Shown: positions 8,836 to 20,326, counted from the stretch's first letter. The stretch is DNA of 64,000 nucleotides from Balneolaceae bacterium (GCA_034521445.1 JAXHMM010000012.1:123351-187350), one strand, 5' to 3'. Made by a program: numbers and translations. The notes: a model not told the origin generated them from the sequence alone.

Positions 8836-10639
8836 TCAGCCGGCTCCCGCCCCGCCACCGCCGCCGGCTACGCCGGCCGAAGCGCCTCCTGCCGCGCCCG
8901 CCGCGCCGCCGAAGGAGCCCGGACCCGGTTGCGCTCAGGGTCTGGAAGGTATCGGCCAGGGCCGCGGGGCTGCCGCTGGTGGAGTTCAGCACCACGATCC
9001 AGCCGAAGTTGGGCACCTGGCCCGGGTTGGCCTTGAGGAGAGATTCGATGGACTCCTTGCCCGCGCCCAGGGCTACGGCATAGATAAAGTGGGTGTCCAG
9101 CTCGTCGCCCACAGCGTAATCTTCGGCCTCCTTGAGCGCTTTCTTGTAGCCGTTCCAGTTACGGTAGGCCGTCTCGCCTTCGGGCGTACGTCGGACGATG
9201 CCCAGGGAGGCGATGGCCAGCGCGAAGGAGGGCAGGGCGGCCAGCAGGCCGATGGGTCCGGCCATGTAGATGCTGGCGATGGATAACAGCAGCAGGAAAA
9301 CCTGCACGCCGGCGTTGTACCAGGCGCCGGTGTAGCTATCCCGGTCTATCCATCCCTTGTCAGAGGCGTGCGATTTGATCTGCTTCTTCCAGTCGTTGAA
9401 CCAGCCTGAGAAGTCGCTGGAATGCTGCTTGAAGAGCTCTTTGAGCTCGGTTTCCCCCTCGTCGAGCTTGGAGCGCACGAAGCTCCAGCATGTCGGCCTC
9501 CCACGGCAGCAGGTCTGCTTCAGGCTCCTTGTCCGTGGAAGCAATGGTGAATACCGGTTTTTCCTGTGTCAGCCACCCCTCCTTTTCGGGCGACCGTTCA
9601 CGCAGGTTGAAGTAACCCCGCCGGGCCAGGTCGAGCAGCGTGGCCATCAGGTGTCCCCCGGTGGTGGTGCGGTTGCCTAACAGCCAACCCACCAGCGCGG
9701 GTTTCTCCCGGGAGGGAGGTACCAGGCTGGCGCGGTCCGATCCCGTGCCGGACACCGGGTGCCGGCTGCCCCAGCGGCGGTAGAAGTATACAAAGGCGCC
9801 TATGCTGAGCACGGCAGTCAGCACAGCGAGCTTCCGGCCTATGCCCGCCAGCCAGGCGTTGTAGGCCTCCTGCTCCTCGCGGCGCTCCCGGTAGCCCTGC
9901 TCGTCCTGCCGGGCCGAGGCCAGGCTGAAAGCGGCGTCGTTCACCGACACGCTGTCGCGGCGGAAAACCGATGTGGGAAAGACCGCGCGCAGCCGCACCG
10001 ACTCGTGGTCGTCGATGCTGCGGGCCGTAAGTTCAAAGCCTCCGTCGTGTGCCGAGGCCGTGATACGGTCGCGGACCCCGCGCGTCCAAGGGTGCAGAGA
10101 GTCGGCCGGCACAGCCCGGGGCAGATCCAGCCGAACGGAGAGTGAGTCGTTGGACTTCGGGCGGTCATCGCCCAGCCACGTCCAGAAAAACTCGCTCCAC
10201 CGGGGTCCCACCACCACGGCTTCCTCCAGGGTGTAGGAGATGGTGAAGGTGCGCCGCTCGTCCTCCGCCTCGAAAAACCAGCGAAAGTCGATCATGTCGT
10301 CGGAGCGGCGGACCAGGAAGGTGCCGGGACGCTCGCTGTTCTCATGGACGAAGGGTCCCCCGGGTCCGCTGATACGCACGTTGCGGATCTCGTTATATCC
10401 GGCTCCCTCGCCGATGGGAAGGCTACCGGTGCGCCCAGCTGTAGGAGCCCTCGAACCGGTAGGTATAGTGTTCGGCAATGCGCACGGTTCCGTCCGCACG
10501 GATCTGGGCCTCCACCCGCAGCGAGGGTATGGCGTACTCCTTGTCGGCCGCAGAGGCGGGGACGCAGCAGGGGAGCTGCTAGCAGCAGTAGAAGGCAGGT
10601 CATCAGGAATCTGTCGGGGAGCAGTGCGCGGGCGGTCAT
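8836..10639 (-). CDS. DUF2207-type membrane protein (at least four frame breaks)
   Basis: The pieces join into a protein of about 600 residues: a signal peptide from ATG 10639 (hydrophobic core LLLLLAA, cleavage probably at ASA/ADKEYA), a periplasmic beta-rich domain (DGTVRIAEHYTYRFEGSYSW, then SLPIGEGAGYNEIRNVRI), a membrane segment (KLAVLTAVLSIGAFVYFYRR), a cytosolic region, a second membrane pair (VFLLLLSIASIYMAGPIGLL), and a C-terminal Gly/Ala tail that ends at TGA 8836-8838 once the last shift is repaired. This order fits DUF2207 predicted membrane proteins, whose function is unknown. Breaks lie near 10575, 10430, 9483 and 8928. It is either a real pseudogene or, given the neighbours, poorly read sequence. 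Confidence 0.7.
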
Positions 10640-10743
10640 GGGGGCACCATACGTCTGGGTTTTACAGATTGATGTCGCGGATTAGATACAGAAATCAGAC
10701 GGCAGGGGACAAGCCGGGGACGTCCGGTTCTGCGGCCTACCGC

Positions 10744-11430
10744 TCAGGGAAAGCGCTCGAAAGGGGCGTCGCTGAAACCTGCCTCGCGGCGCAGCTCCTC
10801 CAGCAGGTCGTCCAGTGCCTTTCGAAGACCGTTCCCGTGGCTTCGGCATCGCCCGGGACGTCCGGACGCACCGCATCGCCCACGCTGAGGTGCAGCTCGG
10901 GGCGGCTGCCGCGCAGCGTGTGCATGTGGAGGGCCACCGGCACGAAATCCACCTCCAGCTCCTCCCGGGCAAGCCGGTCGTGCAGCCAGGCCAGTCCCCC
11001 TTCAAAATCCATGCGGCTTCCCGGCGGCGTGAGGGTGCCCTCGGGATAGATGAATAGACAGGCCCGGGGGCGCCGCATCGATTCTACCGCGTAGCGCAGG
11101 GAGCGCAGCGCCGATCGGGGGTTGCCGCGGTTGACCGAAAAGGCGCCAATGCGGCTGAAGAAGGGGTAACGGCGCATCTGACGGTTCTCCATCATGGCCC
11201 GGGCGCGCTGTCCGAAGCGGTATTCGTTTAACAGGAGGGGAATGAGCCCGTCCCACCAGGAGTGGTGATTCAGGTAGTAGACGGTGCGTGAGGAGGAGTC
11301 CGGTCGGTAGCGCTGGCGCAGCCAGACCTGGTCGAAGCGCCGCCGGAAAAGCCAGCGCACGTAGACCCGGAAGATACGGATGAAGAACCTCGATTCGCGG
11401 GCCGGGATGAAGGAGGGACGGGTCCGTCAT
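10744..11430 (-). CDS. plsC: PlsC-family 1-acylglycerol-phosphate acyltransferase (two frame breaks)
   Basis: Likely transfers an acyl chain to a lysophospholipid or related acceptor at the inner membrane. The HX4D catalytic motif appears as NHHSWWDG and the substrate-binding motif as FIYPEGTLTPPG. In the main frame the protein would start at GTG 11360, but an ATG at 11430 followed by a shift near 11418 yields a better N-terminus (FIRIFRVYVRWLFRRRF). A second shift near 10835 restores a coherent C-terminus (LDDLLEELRREAGFSDAPFE) ending at 10744. Repaired length is about 228 residues. It lies about 100 bases downstream of the DUF2207 gene start on the same strand. Confidence 0.78.
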
Positions 11431-11494
11431 GCTGCAGTTCGGGATTGAGGATCTGAGAGGACGCGGGAACGGGTTAGTCCTGGGCCTGATACAG

Positions 11495-11527
11495 AAAAGG
11501 GAACCGGCTGGTGGCCGGTTCCCTTTT
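11495..11527. terminator. Intrinsic terminator hairpin, probably bidirectional
   Basis: A perfect 14-base-pair stem, AAAAGGGAACCGGC (11495-11508) with GCCGGTTCCCTTTT (11514-11527), closes a five-base loop. The A and T runs at the ends work for either strand. It sits just downstream of the FKBP gene on the minus strand and upstream of the acyltransferase gene. Confidence 0.75.
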
Positions 11528-11555
11528 GAAGGCTTTGCCCGAATACGGGCTTTGC

Positions 11556-11996
11556 CTAGTCTTCCTCTTCGCTGATTTCAATCAGCTCGATTTCGAAGTT
11601 CAGATCCTGGCCGGCCAGGGGATGATTGGCGTCCAGGGTGACGGATTCGTCCTTCACTTCCGTGATCTGAACGGGAATGGCGTTGCCATCCTGCTGCTGC
11701 ATCTGCAGCTGCATGCCCACCTGGGGATCGATGTCATCGGGAAGATCCGACATGGACACGTCCAGTTCCAGGTCGTCGCGGCGTTCTCCGTAGGCATCAT
11801 CCGATTCAATGCTGACCTCGGTGGATTCGCCGACTTCCATGCCAATGACCGCTTTTTCAAAGCCCGGGATCAACTGGCCGTTACCCAGGGTGAATTCCAG
11901 CGGCTCCCGCTCGCGCGAGGTGTCAAACACGGTACCGTCATCCAGGGTACCGGTGTAATGTACTTTTACAGTGTTGCCATCTTCTACTTGGGACAA
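11556..11996 (-). CDS. slyD: FKBP-type peptidyl-prolyl isomerase, SlyD-like
   Basis: 146 residues. Catalyses proline isomerisation and probably acts as a folding chaperone in the cytosol. The FKBP core begins VHYTGTLDDGTVFDTS, followed by LIPGFEKAVIGMEVGE; an inserted flap domain of about 55 residues (from about 70 to 125) precedes the closing strand, the SlyD arrangement. The His/Cys-rich metal tail of E. coli SlyD is absent; the protein ends in an acidic EISEEED. No ATG or GTG is available: an in-frame TGA lies upstream and the first usable start is TTG at 11996. A strong terminator follows the gene, so it is probably transcribed alone. Confidence 0.87.
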   Translation of the reverse strand: MSQVEDGNTVKVHYTGTLDDGTVFDTSREREPLEFTLGNGQLIPGFEKAVIGMEVGESTEVSIESDDAYGERRDDLELDVSMSDLPDDIDPQVGMQLQMQQQDGNAIPVQITEVKDESVTLDANHPLAGQDLNFEIELIEISEEED

Positions 11997-12113
11997 AATA
12001 TACCTATGCTTTGGATTGGATTTTCATATGTTGACTAAATATAAGATATTTTCAGCAGAATTGAGAGTGTATCCCCACCACCGCAATGGGACCAATCCCG
12101 CAGACCCCTTCCC

Positions 12114-12527
12114 ATGGACCTCAAAAAGATGCTATCCGAGGCGAAAACCATCGCCGTCATTGGCTGCTCCGGCAAATCCTGGCGCACGAGCCACCAGATC
12201 GCCTCCTACCTGCAGGAACAGGGCTACCGCATCATCCCGGTGCATCCCGACTACGGGGAGGTGCTGGGGGAGAAGGCCTATCCGGCGGTCTACGACATTC
12301 CTGATGAAACGCAGGTGGATGTGGTGGATATTTTTCGAGACTCCGCCCACACTCTTCAGATGGTGGAGGATGTCTGCAGGCGCGTGGAGGAGACCGGCCA
12401 GCGTCCCCTGGTATGGACCCAGCTGGGCGTCTCCTCCCAGGAGGCTATGGCGCGCGCCGGGGAGGAGGGACTGGACTATGTAGAGAACAAGTGCCTGATG
12501 GTTGAGCATCGCCGCCTGCTGGGCTAG
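12114..12527 (+). CDS. CoA-binding domain protein (YccU type)
   Basis: 137 residues forming a single Rossmann-like CoA-binding domain. The glycine-rich turn AVIGCSGKSWRTSHQIASYL is at about residues 14-33, followed by IIPVHPDYGEVLGEKAYP and the conserved VWTQLGVSSQEA and CLMVEHRRL motifs. Small stand-alone proteins of this kind bind CoA, but their role is not established. Its TAG stop overlaps the TAG stop of the convergent membrane protein gene in CTAG at 12524-12527. Confidence 0.85.
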   Translation: MDLKKMLSEAKTIAVIGCSGKSWRTSHQIASYLQEQGYRIIPVHPDYGEVLGEKAYPAVYDIPDETQVDVVDIFRDSAHTLQMVEDVCRRVEETGQRPLVWTQLGVSSQEAMARAGEEGLDYVENKCLMVEHRRLLG

Positions 12528-13241
12528 GCATCCGCCTCCGAGATCAGCTGACGGCGCTCCTCGCGGAACTCTTGCAGCTTCTCGCCCAGTATATGTTCCA
12601 GTTTCCTGCGGTCTTCCATGGGCACGTGGGTGCGGAACTCGCTGATGGCCTTCCTCGTCGGTCATGTAGTCGAGTTGCAGGGTCTCCTCACCGATCCACG
12701 ACCAGGCCAGTATCCGTTTCCATGCCACGAACTGGTCCACCAGCAAGAGACCCTCCGTTCGGAATTCCGGCACCACGCGTACCGTCCAGCCGAAGAAGGC
12801 CAGTCCCACAAGCGAGAGCCCGGAGGTCAGTCCAATGCCCGTGAAGGGATCCCCGGCGAGCAGGCCCGTCCGGTAGATGCCGAAGGCGAATAGCGCCACC
12901 GACAGGAGATTGGGTGCCAGGTCGGTCCACGGCGAACGGTAGACGTAGAGGAGGGGGCCGGCGGGTTCCCTGAGTCGGTAGAGGGCCGCCCCGAATCCGA
13001 AGAAGAAGCCGGAGGCCGCCGCGTAGAGGCCCATGGTGATACGGGCGGCGATGTCAGGGTCCATCCACCCCAGCCCGTGGGCGGCCGACATAAGGGTGAG
13101 TAGTACCATGGCCGCCAGGAAGCCGTTGACCAGGCGTGCGCGGGTGAGGTGTTCCAGGCGCACCATGCGGCACCAGCCCGCCCATAGGGCCAGCAGGAAA
13201 AGGGCTGCGAGGAGAGTGAGGGTGAGGTACATGCCTGGCAT
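12524..13241 (-). CDS. Predicted five-segment membrane protein (one frame break)
   Basis: About 238 residues after repair, not recognised. Five hydrophobic segments span about residues 1-25, 37-60, 68-90, 108-132 and 138-160, followed by a cytosolic tail. The main frame would run on through the antisense of the CoA-binding gene; a one-base shift near 12655 instead gives a coherent charged tail (EFRTHVPMEDRRKLEHILGE) ending at TAG 12526-12524, which is better. The tail begins with VPEFRTEGLLLVDQFVAWKR, reminiscent of small membrane proteins with a PH-like tail, but this is only an impression. Confidence 0.62.
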
Positions 13242-13327
13242 TCGGAGCGTTGGTTGGGTTGGCGGCGGCCTCCCCTGTAAAACGATACCAAATTAGACGC
13301 TGAATGGATTCCATGCAACCTGAACGC

Positions 13328-13335
13328 TATCTTTG
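13328..13335 (+). promoter_or_regulatory. Promoter -7 element, TATCTTTG
   Basis: Exact match to TAnnTTTG, 31 bases before ATG 13366 of the DUF971 gene. No convincing -33 box is visible at the expected distance. The same eight bases recur upstream of the isobutyryl-CoA mutase gene. Confidence 0.45.
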
Positions 13336-13365
13336 GCTCTCGATTTCTTATTGAACAATCCTGCC

Positions 13366-13755
13366 ATGGAAAACTCATACCGTCCCAGGGAAGTGGAGGT
13401 TGAAAACTCCGAAGGAGAGCTCTCTGTGATCTGGAGCGACGGCCACCGTTCGATTTTCTCCCTTTACGGACTGCGCAAAAACTGTCCCTGTGTGGAGTGC
13501 CGCGGGGGACACGGGAGCATGGGGGCGTTCGACCGTTCGTTTTTCCTGGTCGATCCTTCCGCCAATACCTCCGCCATGGAATTCCGGGTGGAAGACATCC
13601 GCCAGATCGGCAACCACGCCATCCGCATCTACTGGAATGACGGCCATTCCAACGGCATGTACCAGTGGGAGACCCTCCGCAAGCTCTGCCCCTGCGAAGC
13701 ATGCTACCCGCCGGAGGAGCGCGGCGACGCAAACAGAGAGGAAGCGGGCGGCTAG
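13366..13755 (+). CDS. DUF971 domain protein
   Basis: 129 residues from ATG 13366; an in-frame TTG at 13333 overlaps the promoter-like TATCTTTG, so the ATG is preferred. The domain resembles the N-terminal region of gamma-butyrobetaine hydroxylase, with the pattern IWSDGHRSIFSLYGLRKNCP and a cysteine pair CPCVEC, then a second half with IYWNDGHSNGMYQWETLRKL and CPCEAC. The cysteine pairs suggest metal binding. Family members often lie near iron-sulfur or Mrp-type genes, but none is adjacent here. Its stop shares CTAG (13752-13755) with the convergent M28 peptidase gene. Confidence 0.85.
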   Translation: MENSYRPREVEVENSEGELSVIWSDGHRSIFSLYGLRKNCPCVECRGGHGSMGAFDRSFFLVDPSANTSAMEFRVEDIRQIGNHAIRIYWNDGHSNGMYQWETLRKLCPCEACYPPEERGDANREEAGG

Positions 13756-16035
13756 CGGGGTTCCAGGCGCAGACGCCGCCTCAGCACTGTAACGTCACTC
13801 ATGCCGTAGGGGTAGGGCATCATCCAGTCGCCGCGGTCCTCGTAGCCTTCCATGATCTCGGCGGGAAAACCGGATCGTGACGGCCTCCATTACCAGTTCC
13901 AGGGTGTCGGTCCGGCACGGTGCAGACATGCCCTACGTCGAGCGTCTCGTCGAGGTCCCCGAAGTAGATCAGCCGTGGGCTCCCGCTTTCGCCCCCTTCG
14001 CGGCCCATCGGCACCCCGTTCACGCGCAGGTCCCGCAGGCTGTTCCCGTCGCTCCGCTGCAGCTGCAGGCTGTGGCCGCCGGGCACGCGGAGGGTGAGTT
14101 CCAGGTGACGCAGGGAGTCAGCCAGGCTGTCGCTGCGCAGGTTGAAGGAGACGGCGCCCGGCTCGTCGACAAGATCCGCCGGCGTGTGCATGGGATTGCC
14201 GCCCCGCATCCTCTGGCTGCCCTCGAGGGGCTCCCGGGAGGGATTCTCACCCAGGAACTGGCGGGTCCACGCGAATCGACCGCGTGGTCCCGGCTTACCC
14301 AGTGCGCCTCCCCGGCCCCCAGGTCGGCCAGGTAGATCAGGTGGTTGTGCTTCTTGTGACTTTCGTCGAAGCCGGAGTTCAGGGAGGCTCCGGCCAGGCA
14401 TGCAAGGGCAAGCAGGAGGAGTCCCCCGCTCCATTTCTTCATCTGCCCGCCCCCGATGTAATGCATCCAGGGCCATGCGAGGCCGGCCAGCAGGAGCAGT
14501 ACCACCATGCTTACCCAGAGCATGCGGGTGGTCATCATCATCTGCACCTGCTGTATATAGATGGGCACCATGAAGAGCGCGGCCAGCAATCCCAGGAAGA
14601 GCAGCCCGAGGGTGCGCCAGGAGCGTTCGGTTATGCGGTCGCCCAGTACGATCCAGCCCACCAGGCCCAGCAGGGCGGGCCAGGTGAACAGGTAGGAGGC
14701 GGTGGGCAGGTACCAGGCGACCACGGTTCCCAGCGTGATCCAGACGGTGTAGACCCCTGAAAGGGGCGCCTCCATATCCCAGCGGCGCTGCATCCAGGCG
14801 AAGGTTGGGGCGATGAGGGCCAGCATCAGCGCGCTGAAGGCCGCCAGGTACCAGGTGTGGGGGTAGACCTCACCGTGGGCCAGCCACCGGTACTCCGGGT
14901 GGAGGGCGGCCATGCCCCGGAAGCCCAGCCAGGTAACGAGGGCACCGGCGGCTACCGTCAGCATAAAGATCAGCAGGGAGCCCAGCCAGCGTCCCCATCC
15001 CAGCCGGCCGGTGCGGAAGAGGTAGACCAACCAGCCGGCGAAAAGAAGAAGGGCGGCCAGCGCCAGGGGCAGGGACCAGGAGGCCGGGTAGTGACTGAGT
15101 CCCCCGCTCAGGTTGTTAAAGTAGACCATCTCGCCCTCCGCCCTAAGATCGAAATCGGTGTTCGCGAAGTGGCGGACCACCGGCAGCAGGTTCTCCCCGT
15201 GATGCTGCAGAGAGGCCAGGGACATGTTTGCGGGGGTGTCCTGCATGGTGTGGTAGTCCAGGTGGTCCTCGGCATAGGCGAAGTTGAAACCGGCCAGTCC
15301 CGCATCCTTGGTAACGCTCAGGTCGGTGTCGTTGGGCATCATCTTGTAGACCGTGTAGGTCAGGGAGTTGGCCACGGGATGGGAGGCCGAGCGGGCGAAG
15401 CCCGGGATGAGAGAGCGGTTGGGGCTTGAGGTTTCGAACATGAAGGAGGCGCCGCTGCTGCCTCGCGCCTCCAGGTTGAGCACCAGGTCCACCGAATCGG
15501 CCGCGGGATGGCTGTTCATGAAATACTCGGCACCCAGCAGTCCCACTTCCTCCCCGTCGGTGATGAGCACCATAACGTTGTTGCGCGGCGCCTCCCCGGC
15601 TTGAAGGGCGCGAATCGTCTCCAGGATGGCCGCCACGCCCGAGCCGTCGTCCGAGGCGCCCGGGGCGTTGGTCACCGTGTCGTAGTGCGCCATAAGCAGG
15701 ATGGTTTTGGCCGGATCGCTGCCGGGGATGCGGGCAAGAATGTTGCGAACGTGGGCCGCGCCCCCATAGAAGCTGCCGGAGGTGATACCTTCGTGAATTT
15801 CGGGCTCAAGGCCCAGCCCGCGCAGCTCCTGCATGATGTAGTTCCGCACGCGGCCGTGCTCGTCCGTACCCATGGGGTGAGGGGCCTGCGACAGGGCCTT
15901 TACGTGCTCAAAGGCGCGCAGGGCGGAGTACTCGGTCTCGGGGGCGTCGGCCGGCTTGGGCGCCGGCGGATCGGTCATGTAAAAGCCGTACCAGACGGCG
16001 GCGGCAAGCAGCAGGAGGGCGGCGAGGCGTTTCAT
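13752..16035 (-). CDS. M28-family metallopeptidase with membrane domain (three frame breaks)
   Basis: About 760 residues after repair. It has an N-terminal signal anchor (LAALLLLAAAVWYGFY), then a zinc aminopeptidase domain with the expected ligands in LMAHYDTV, ASDDGSGVAA, ITDGEEVGLLGAEYF, LNLEARG and AYAEDHLDYHT. Eight or so membrane segments follow (about residues 345-600), then a periplasmic C-terminal domain. The layout matches the FXNA/Ermp1-like group. Breaks lie near 14273, 13918 and 13872; repairing all three gives the C-terminus EGYEDRGDWMMPYPYGM and a stop at 13752. The start is taken as ATG 16035; ATGs at 16074 and 16101 are alternatives. Substrate unknown. Confidence 0.8.
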
Positions 16036-16126
16036 GCGGTGATAGTCGGTTTCGTTCGTGTGAAGGTGGCTCATAAGTAACAAGAGGGAGGGAAATTTCA
16101 AAACGGTTACGGCTCCGGCATCCGCT

Positions 16127-17225
16127 TCAAAGGGAGTTCCCGTACGCTTTCCGGAATCTCTCCTTGATCAGGTTCTGAAAATGGTAGACCCCCTGCTCGC
16201 GCTTGACTGAAAAGCGTCCCTTGTGGTAGGCGCGTGAGCCCAGTCCCCGCTGAACCAGCTCGCAGATCTCGATGTCCTCCCGCTGGATCTTGTCGCTGTA
16301 GGCAAGGTCTTCGGCAATTATCTCCTTCATATCCGGCGACTCCAGGTCGCTGTAGAAGTAGTGAAAGGCCACTTCGGTCTTCCCGGCCGAGAGGGGACGC
16401 ACCACGTTGGTCTGCAGCCTGTTGGGCAGGATATTGAGCATGATATTGGAAAAAAAAAGTAGTACCAGGCCTTTCCGTCGGTGCTGCGGTAGAGGTTTTC
16501 GCCTTTTTGGAAGGGGCTGTGCTGCAGAGAGTGCCAGCGGGCGTTTTCAGTGACATAATTCCGGTAGTCGAGCAGCCTGGCCAGCTCGGGATGCACGATG
16601 GGAATGTGGTAGCCCTCCAGGAAATTGTCCACGTAGACCTTCCAGTTGCAGTCGATTACATAGCGATGCGAGTCGTAGTAGTTATAATCCTCCAAGCTTA
16701 TGGGGGCTATACGATTTGATACTCCTTCCAACAATTCTTCGAGGCCAGGTTTATCCGGTCCGTCCCCGTTGAGACGTACGAAATGCAGGCCCTGCCAGTC
16801 CTGTCGTTCCACGGGCACCAGCCCGAAGTCTTTCTTGTCGAAAAGATCCACCCTGTTGAACTGCGGCACCCCGCGCAGGCTGCAGACGTTGTAGAAAGCG
16901 CGCACGACGCCCTCGCCGTCGCGAAGGAGCATGAGAGGATTGCCGGCCGCCTCGAAATGGTGCACGTCTCCGGCCCGCGGAATCTGGCGGTCGTGGGCTG
17001 CCAGCTGCCAGAAGTCTGAAAAGAGTATCTTCCGCTCCAGTTGCAGGATCTCCGGTGAGGTGTACCAGGAGGCGGGAATGGTGGAGGCGCGTTCGATGGG
17101 CTGCTGGCTCAGCTCCTCTTCGTCAAAATGGGGCAGGGAGGCAAGGTCGGGCAGGCGCTCGGATCGGCTGGTTCCGTCCAGGGGTTGGCAGGAAAGTTCG
17201 CCGGGATGTTCGGGGTGGGGGTCGT

Positions 17226-17229
<4 letters not shown>
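16127..17229 (-). CDS. Rieske-type ring-hydroxylating oxygenase alpha subunit lacking the Rieske ligands (one frame break)
   Basis: Resembles alpha subunits of the choline monooxygenase/GbcA group. The C-terminal mononuclear iron site is intact: NWKVYVDNFLEGYHIPIVH supplies the two histidines. The N-terminal Rieske domain is not: after FYNVC the expected CxH partner, the spacer and the CxxH pair are missing, and the chain resumes at SLRGVPQFNRV. About 34 residues are therefore absent in frame. A run of nine A bases near 16450 also breaks the frame; NILPNRLQTNVVRPL continues in the other frame to TGA at 16127. The start overlaps the stop of the decarboxylase gene (ATGA), so expression is coupled. 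Without the cluster the protein could not take electrons from a reductase. Confidence 0.82.
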
Positions 17230-18659
<1,430 letters not shown>

Positions 18660-18764
18660 GTGCGGCGATGGGTAATGGGTGCGGTTGCATAAACGATCCG
18701 GTTCCGGACAGTATAGTGAATCGCAGGCAGAGTGTGAACTTGGGAACGAGGCGCGCTGACGACT

Positions 18765-20189
18765 TCAGACACCCAGGTAGCGAAGGGCGGAGCCTGCGGC
18801 GTGGAAGCCGCACATGCCGTGCACGCCCCCGCCGGGCGGGGTGGAGGAGGAGCAGAAGAAGAGAGGCCCGCCCGGTATGCGGTAGGGATCCATGAACCGG
18901 GCCGGGCGCCGGAAGAGCTGTCCCAGCTCGGCGCTTCCCCCATTGATATCGCCGCCGATGTAGTTGCGGTTGTAGGCCTGCATGTCCATGGCGTTCATGG
19001 CGTGGGTGCCTATGACCAGATCGCGGAAGCCGGGGGCGAAGCGCTCGATCTGCTTGAGAATGGCCTCGGACATGTCCACCGTCGAACCGTTCGGGGTGTG
19101 GCAGTAGGCCCAGCAGGTGTGTTTGCCCTCCGGGGCGCGGGTCTCGTCGAAGAGACTCTGCTGGGCCAGGAGCACATAGGGCCGGTCGGGGTGCCCCCCG
19201 TCGGCCGTCTCGCGCTCGGCGGCGGCCATCTCCTGCAGCTCACCGCCCAGGTGCACCGTTCCCGCCCGCCGGCAGCGCTCGTCGCGCCAGGGAATGGGTC
19301 CGTCCAGGGCCAGGTCCAGCTTGAACACGCCCGCCCCGTAGCGGAAAGCCTTCAGCTTCTCGCGATAGGCGGAGGGAATGGCGTCCCCCGCGATGTCCAG
19401 TACCTGCCGGGGTGTCAGGTCGAAGAGGGTGACCCGTCCGCCGGGCAGCTCCTCCAGGCGCTCCACGGGCCATCCGGTTCGGATCTCTCCTCCCAGGCTT
19501 TTCAGATAGGAGGCCATCGCGCGGGTAATGGTATGGGAGCCGCCGCGGGGCAGGGGCCAGCCGGTCACGTGGGCCGCGGCCCCCAGCACCAGTCCTATGG
19601 CCGAGGTGGCCAGCCGGTCGAAGGGCAGCAGCCCGTGTGCGGCGAGTCCCCCGAACAATGCTTTTCCCTGAACGGTCTGCAGCTGGCTGAGCGCAAGGCT
19701 TTCAGCCGGCCGTAAGGCCTTCAGGCCGAAGGCGGCCATGCGAAGAGGATGGGCCGGCAGCAGGGAGAGGGGGGCCATCAGGTCGGGGGCCATGGACTCC
19801 CAGTGGTCGGCCAGGGGACCCACCAGTTTGCGCCATGCGGGGCCGTCGGCTTCCAGTTCGTCCGCGGTCCGGTCCAGCGAACGGTAGAGGCAGGCGGCGG
19901 GGCGTTCGTCCAGCGGGTGGGCCAGCTGCACCGGCGGGGTGATCCACTCCAGGCCGTGACGGTCCAGCGGCAGGCTGCTGAGGAAGGGGGAGGCTGCTGC
20001 CATGGGGTGAATGGCGGAGCAGACGTCGTGGCGGAAGCCGGGTTGGGTGAGTTCGGCGGTGCGTGTGCCCCCGCCGACGGAGTCCTCGGCCTCGATAACC
20101 AGGGTGGAGAGGCCGCGGTTCGCCAGCCGTATGGCGGCCGCCAGCCCGTTGGGCCCTCCGCCCACAATGACGGCGTCGTATGGCTTCAT
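18765..20189 (-). CDS. FAD-dependent phytoene-desaturase-like oxidoreductase (PYROXD2/CrtI-like)
   Basis: 474 residues. The dinucleotide-binding motif VIVGGGPNGLAAAIRLANRG is at about residues 8-27, followed by a GG doublet region (SVGGGTRTAE). The C-terminal FAD motif lies in SSSTPPGGGVHGMCGFHAAG. Conserved internal motifs include HTCWAYCHTPNGSTVDM and YNRNYIGGDINGG, typical of bacterial PYROXD2-like NAD(P)/FAD oxidoreductases rather than true carotenoid desaturases. The substrate is unknown. It lies 105 bases upstream of the decarboxylase gene on the same strand and is divergent from the AtuA gene. Confidence 0.85.
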   Translation of the reverse strand: MKPYDAVIVGGGPNGLAAAIRLANRGLSTLVIEAEDSVGGGTRTAELTQPGFRHDVCSAIHPMAAASPFLSSLPLDRHGLEWITPPVQLAHPLDERPAACLYRSLDRTADELEADGPAWRKLVGPLADHWESMAPDLMAPLSLLPAHPLRMAAFGLKALRPAESLALSQLQTVQGKALFGGLAAHGLLPFDRLATSAIGLVLGAAAHVTGWPLPRGGSHTITRAMASYLKSLGGEIRTGWPVERLEELPGGRVTLFDLTPRQVLDIAGDAIPSAYREKLKAFRYGAGVFKLDLALDGPIPWRDERCRRAGTVHLGGELQEMAAAERETADGGHPDRPYVLLAQQSLFDETRAPEGKHTCWAYCHTPNGSTVDMSEAILKQIERFAPGFRDLVIGTHAMNAMDMQAYNRNYIGGDINGGSAELGQLFRRPARFMDPYRIPGGPLFFCSSSTPPGGGVHGMCGFHAAGSALRYLGV

Positions 20190-20287
20190 GTTTGCATGTT
20201 TGCTGTTGGCTCCGGTGCCGCGGAAGTATACCGAAAATGCAGGAGGATTGCTCCCCTACACGCGTTTCAATAGTGGGATTATCCTTG

Positions 20288-20294
20288 TATCTTG
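20288..20294 (+). promoter_or_regulatory. Possible -7 element, TATCTTG
   Basis: One T short of TAnnTTTG, 32 bases before the GTG start of the AtuA-family gene. The same seven bases occur before rpmI on the minus strand. Confidence 0.3.
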
Positions 20295-20326
20295 TCGCCT
20301 TTCCAAACCGCAAATCCACTCCGACC

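Noticed and set aside
12132..12523. Continuation of the minus-strand membrane protein through the CoA-binding gene
   Set aside because: The extension exists only in the broken frame; a one-base repair gives a conserved-looking end at 12524.
18765..20189. True phytoene desaturase (CrtI) of a carotenoid operon
   Set aside because: Internal motifs fit the PYROXD2-like group better, and no phytoene synthase is adjacent.
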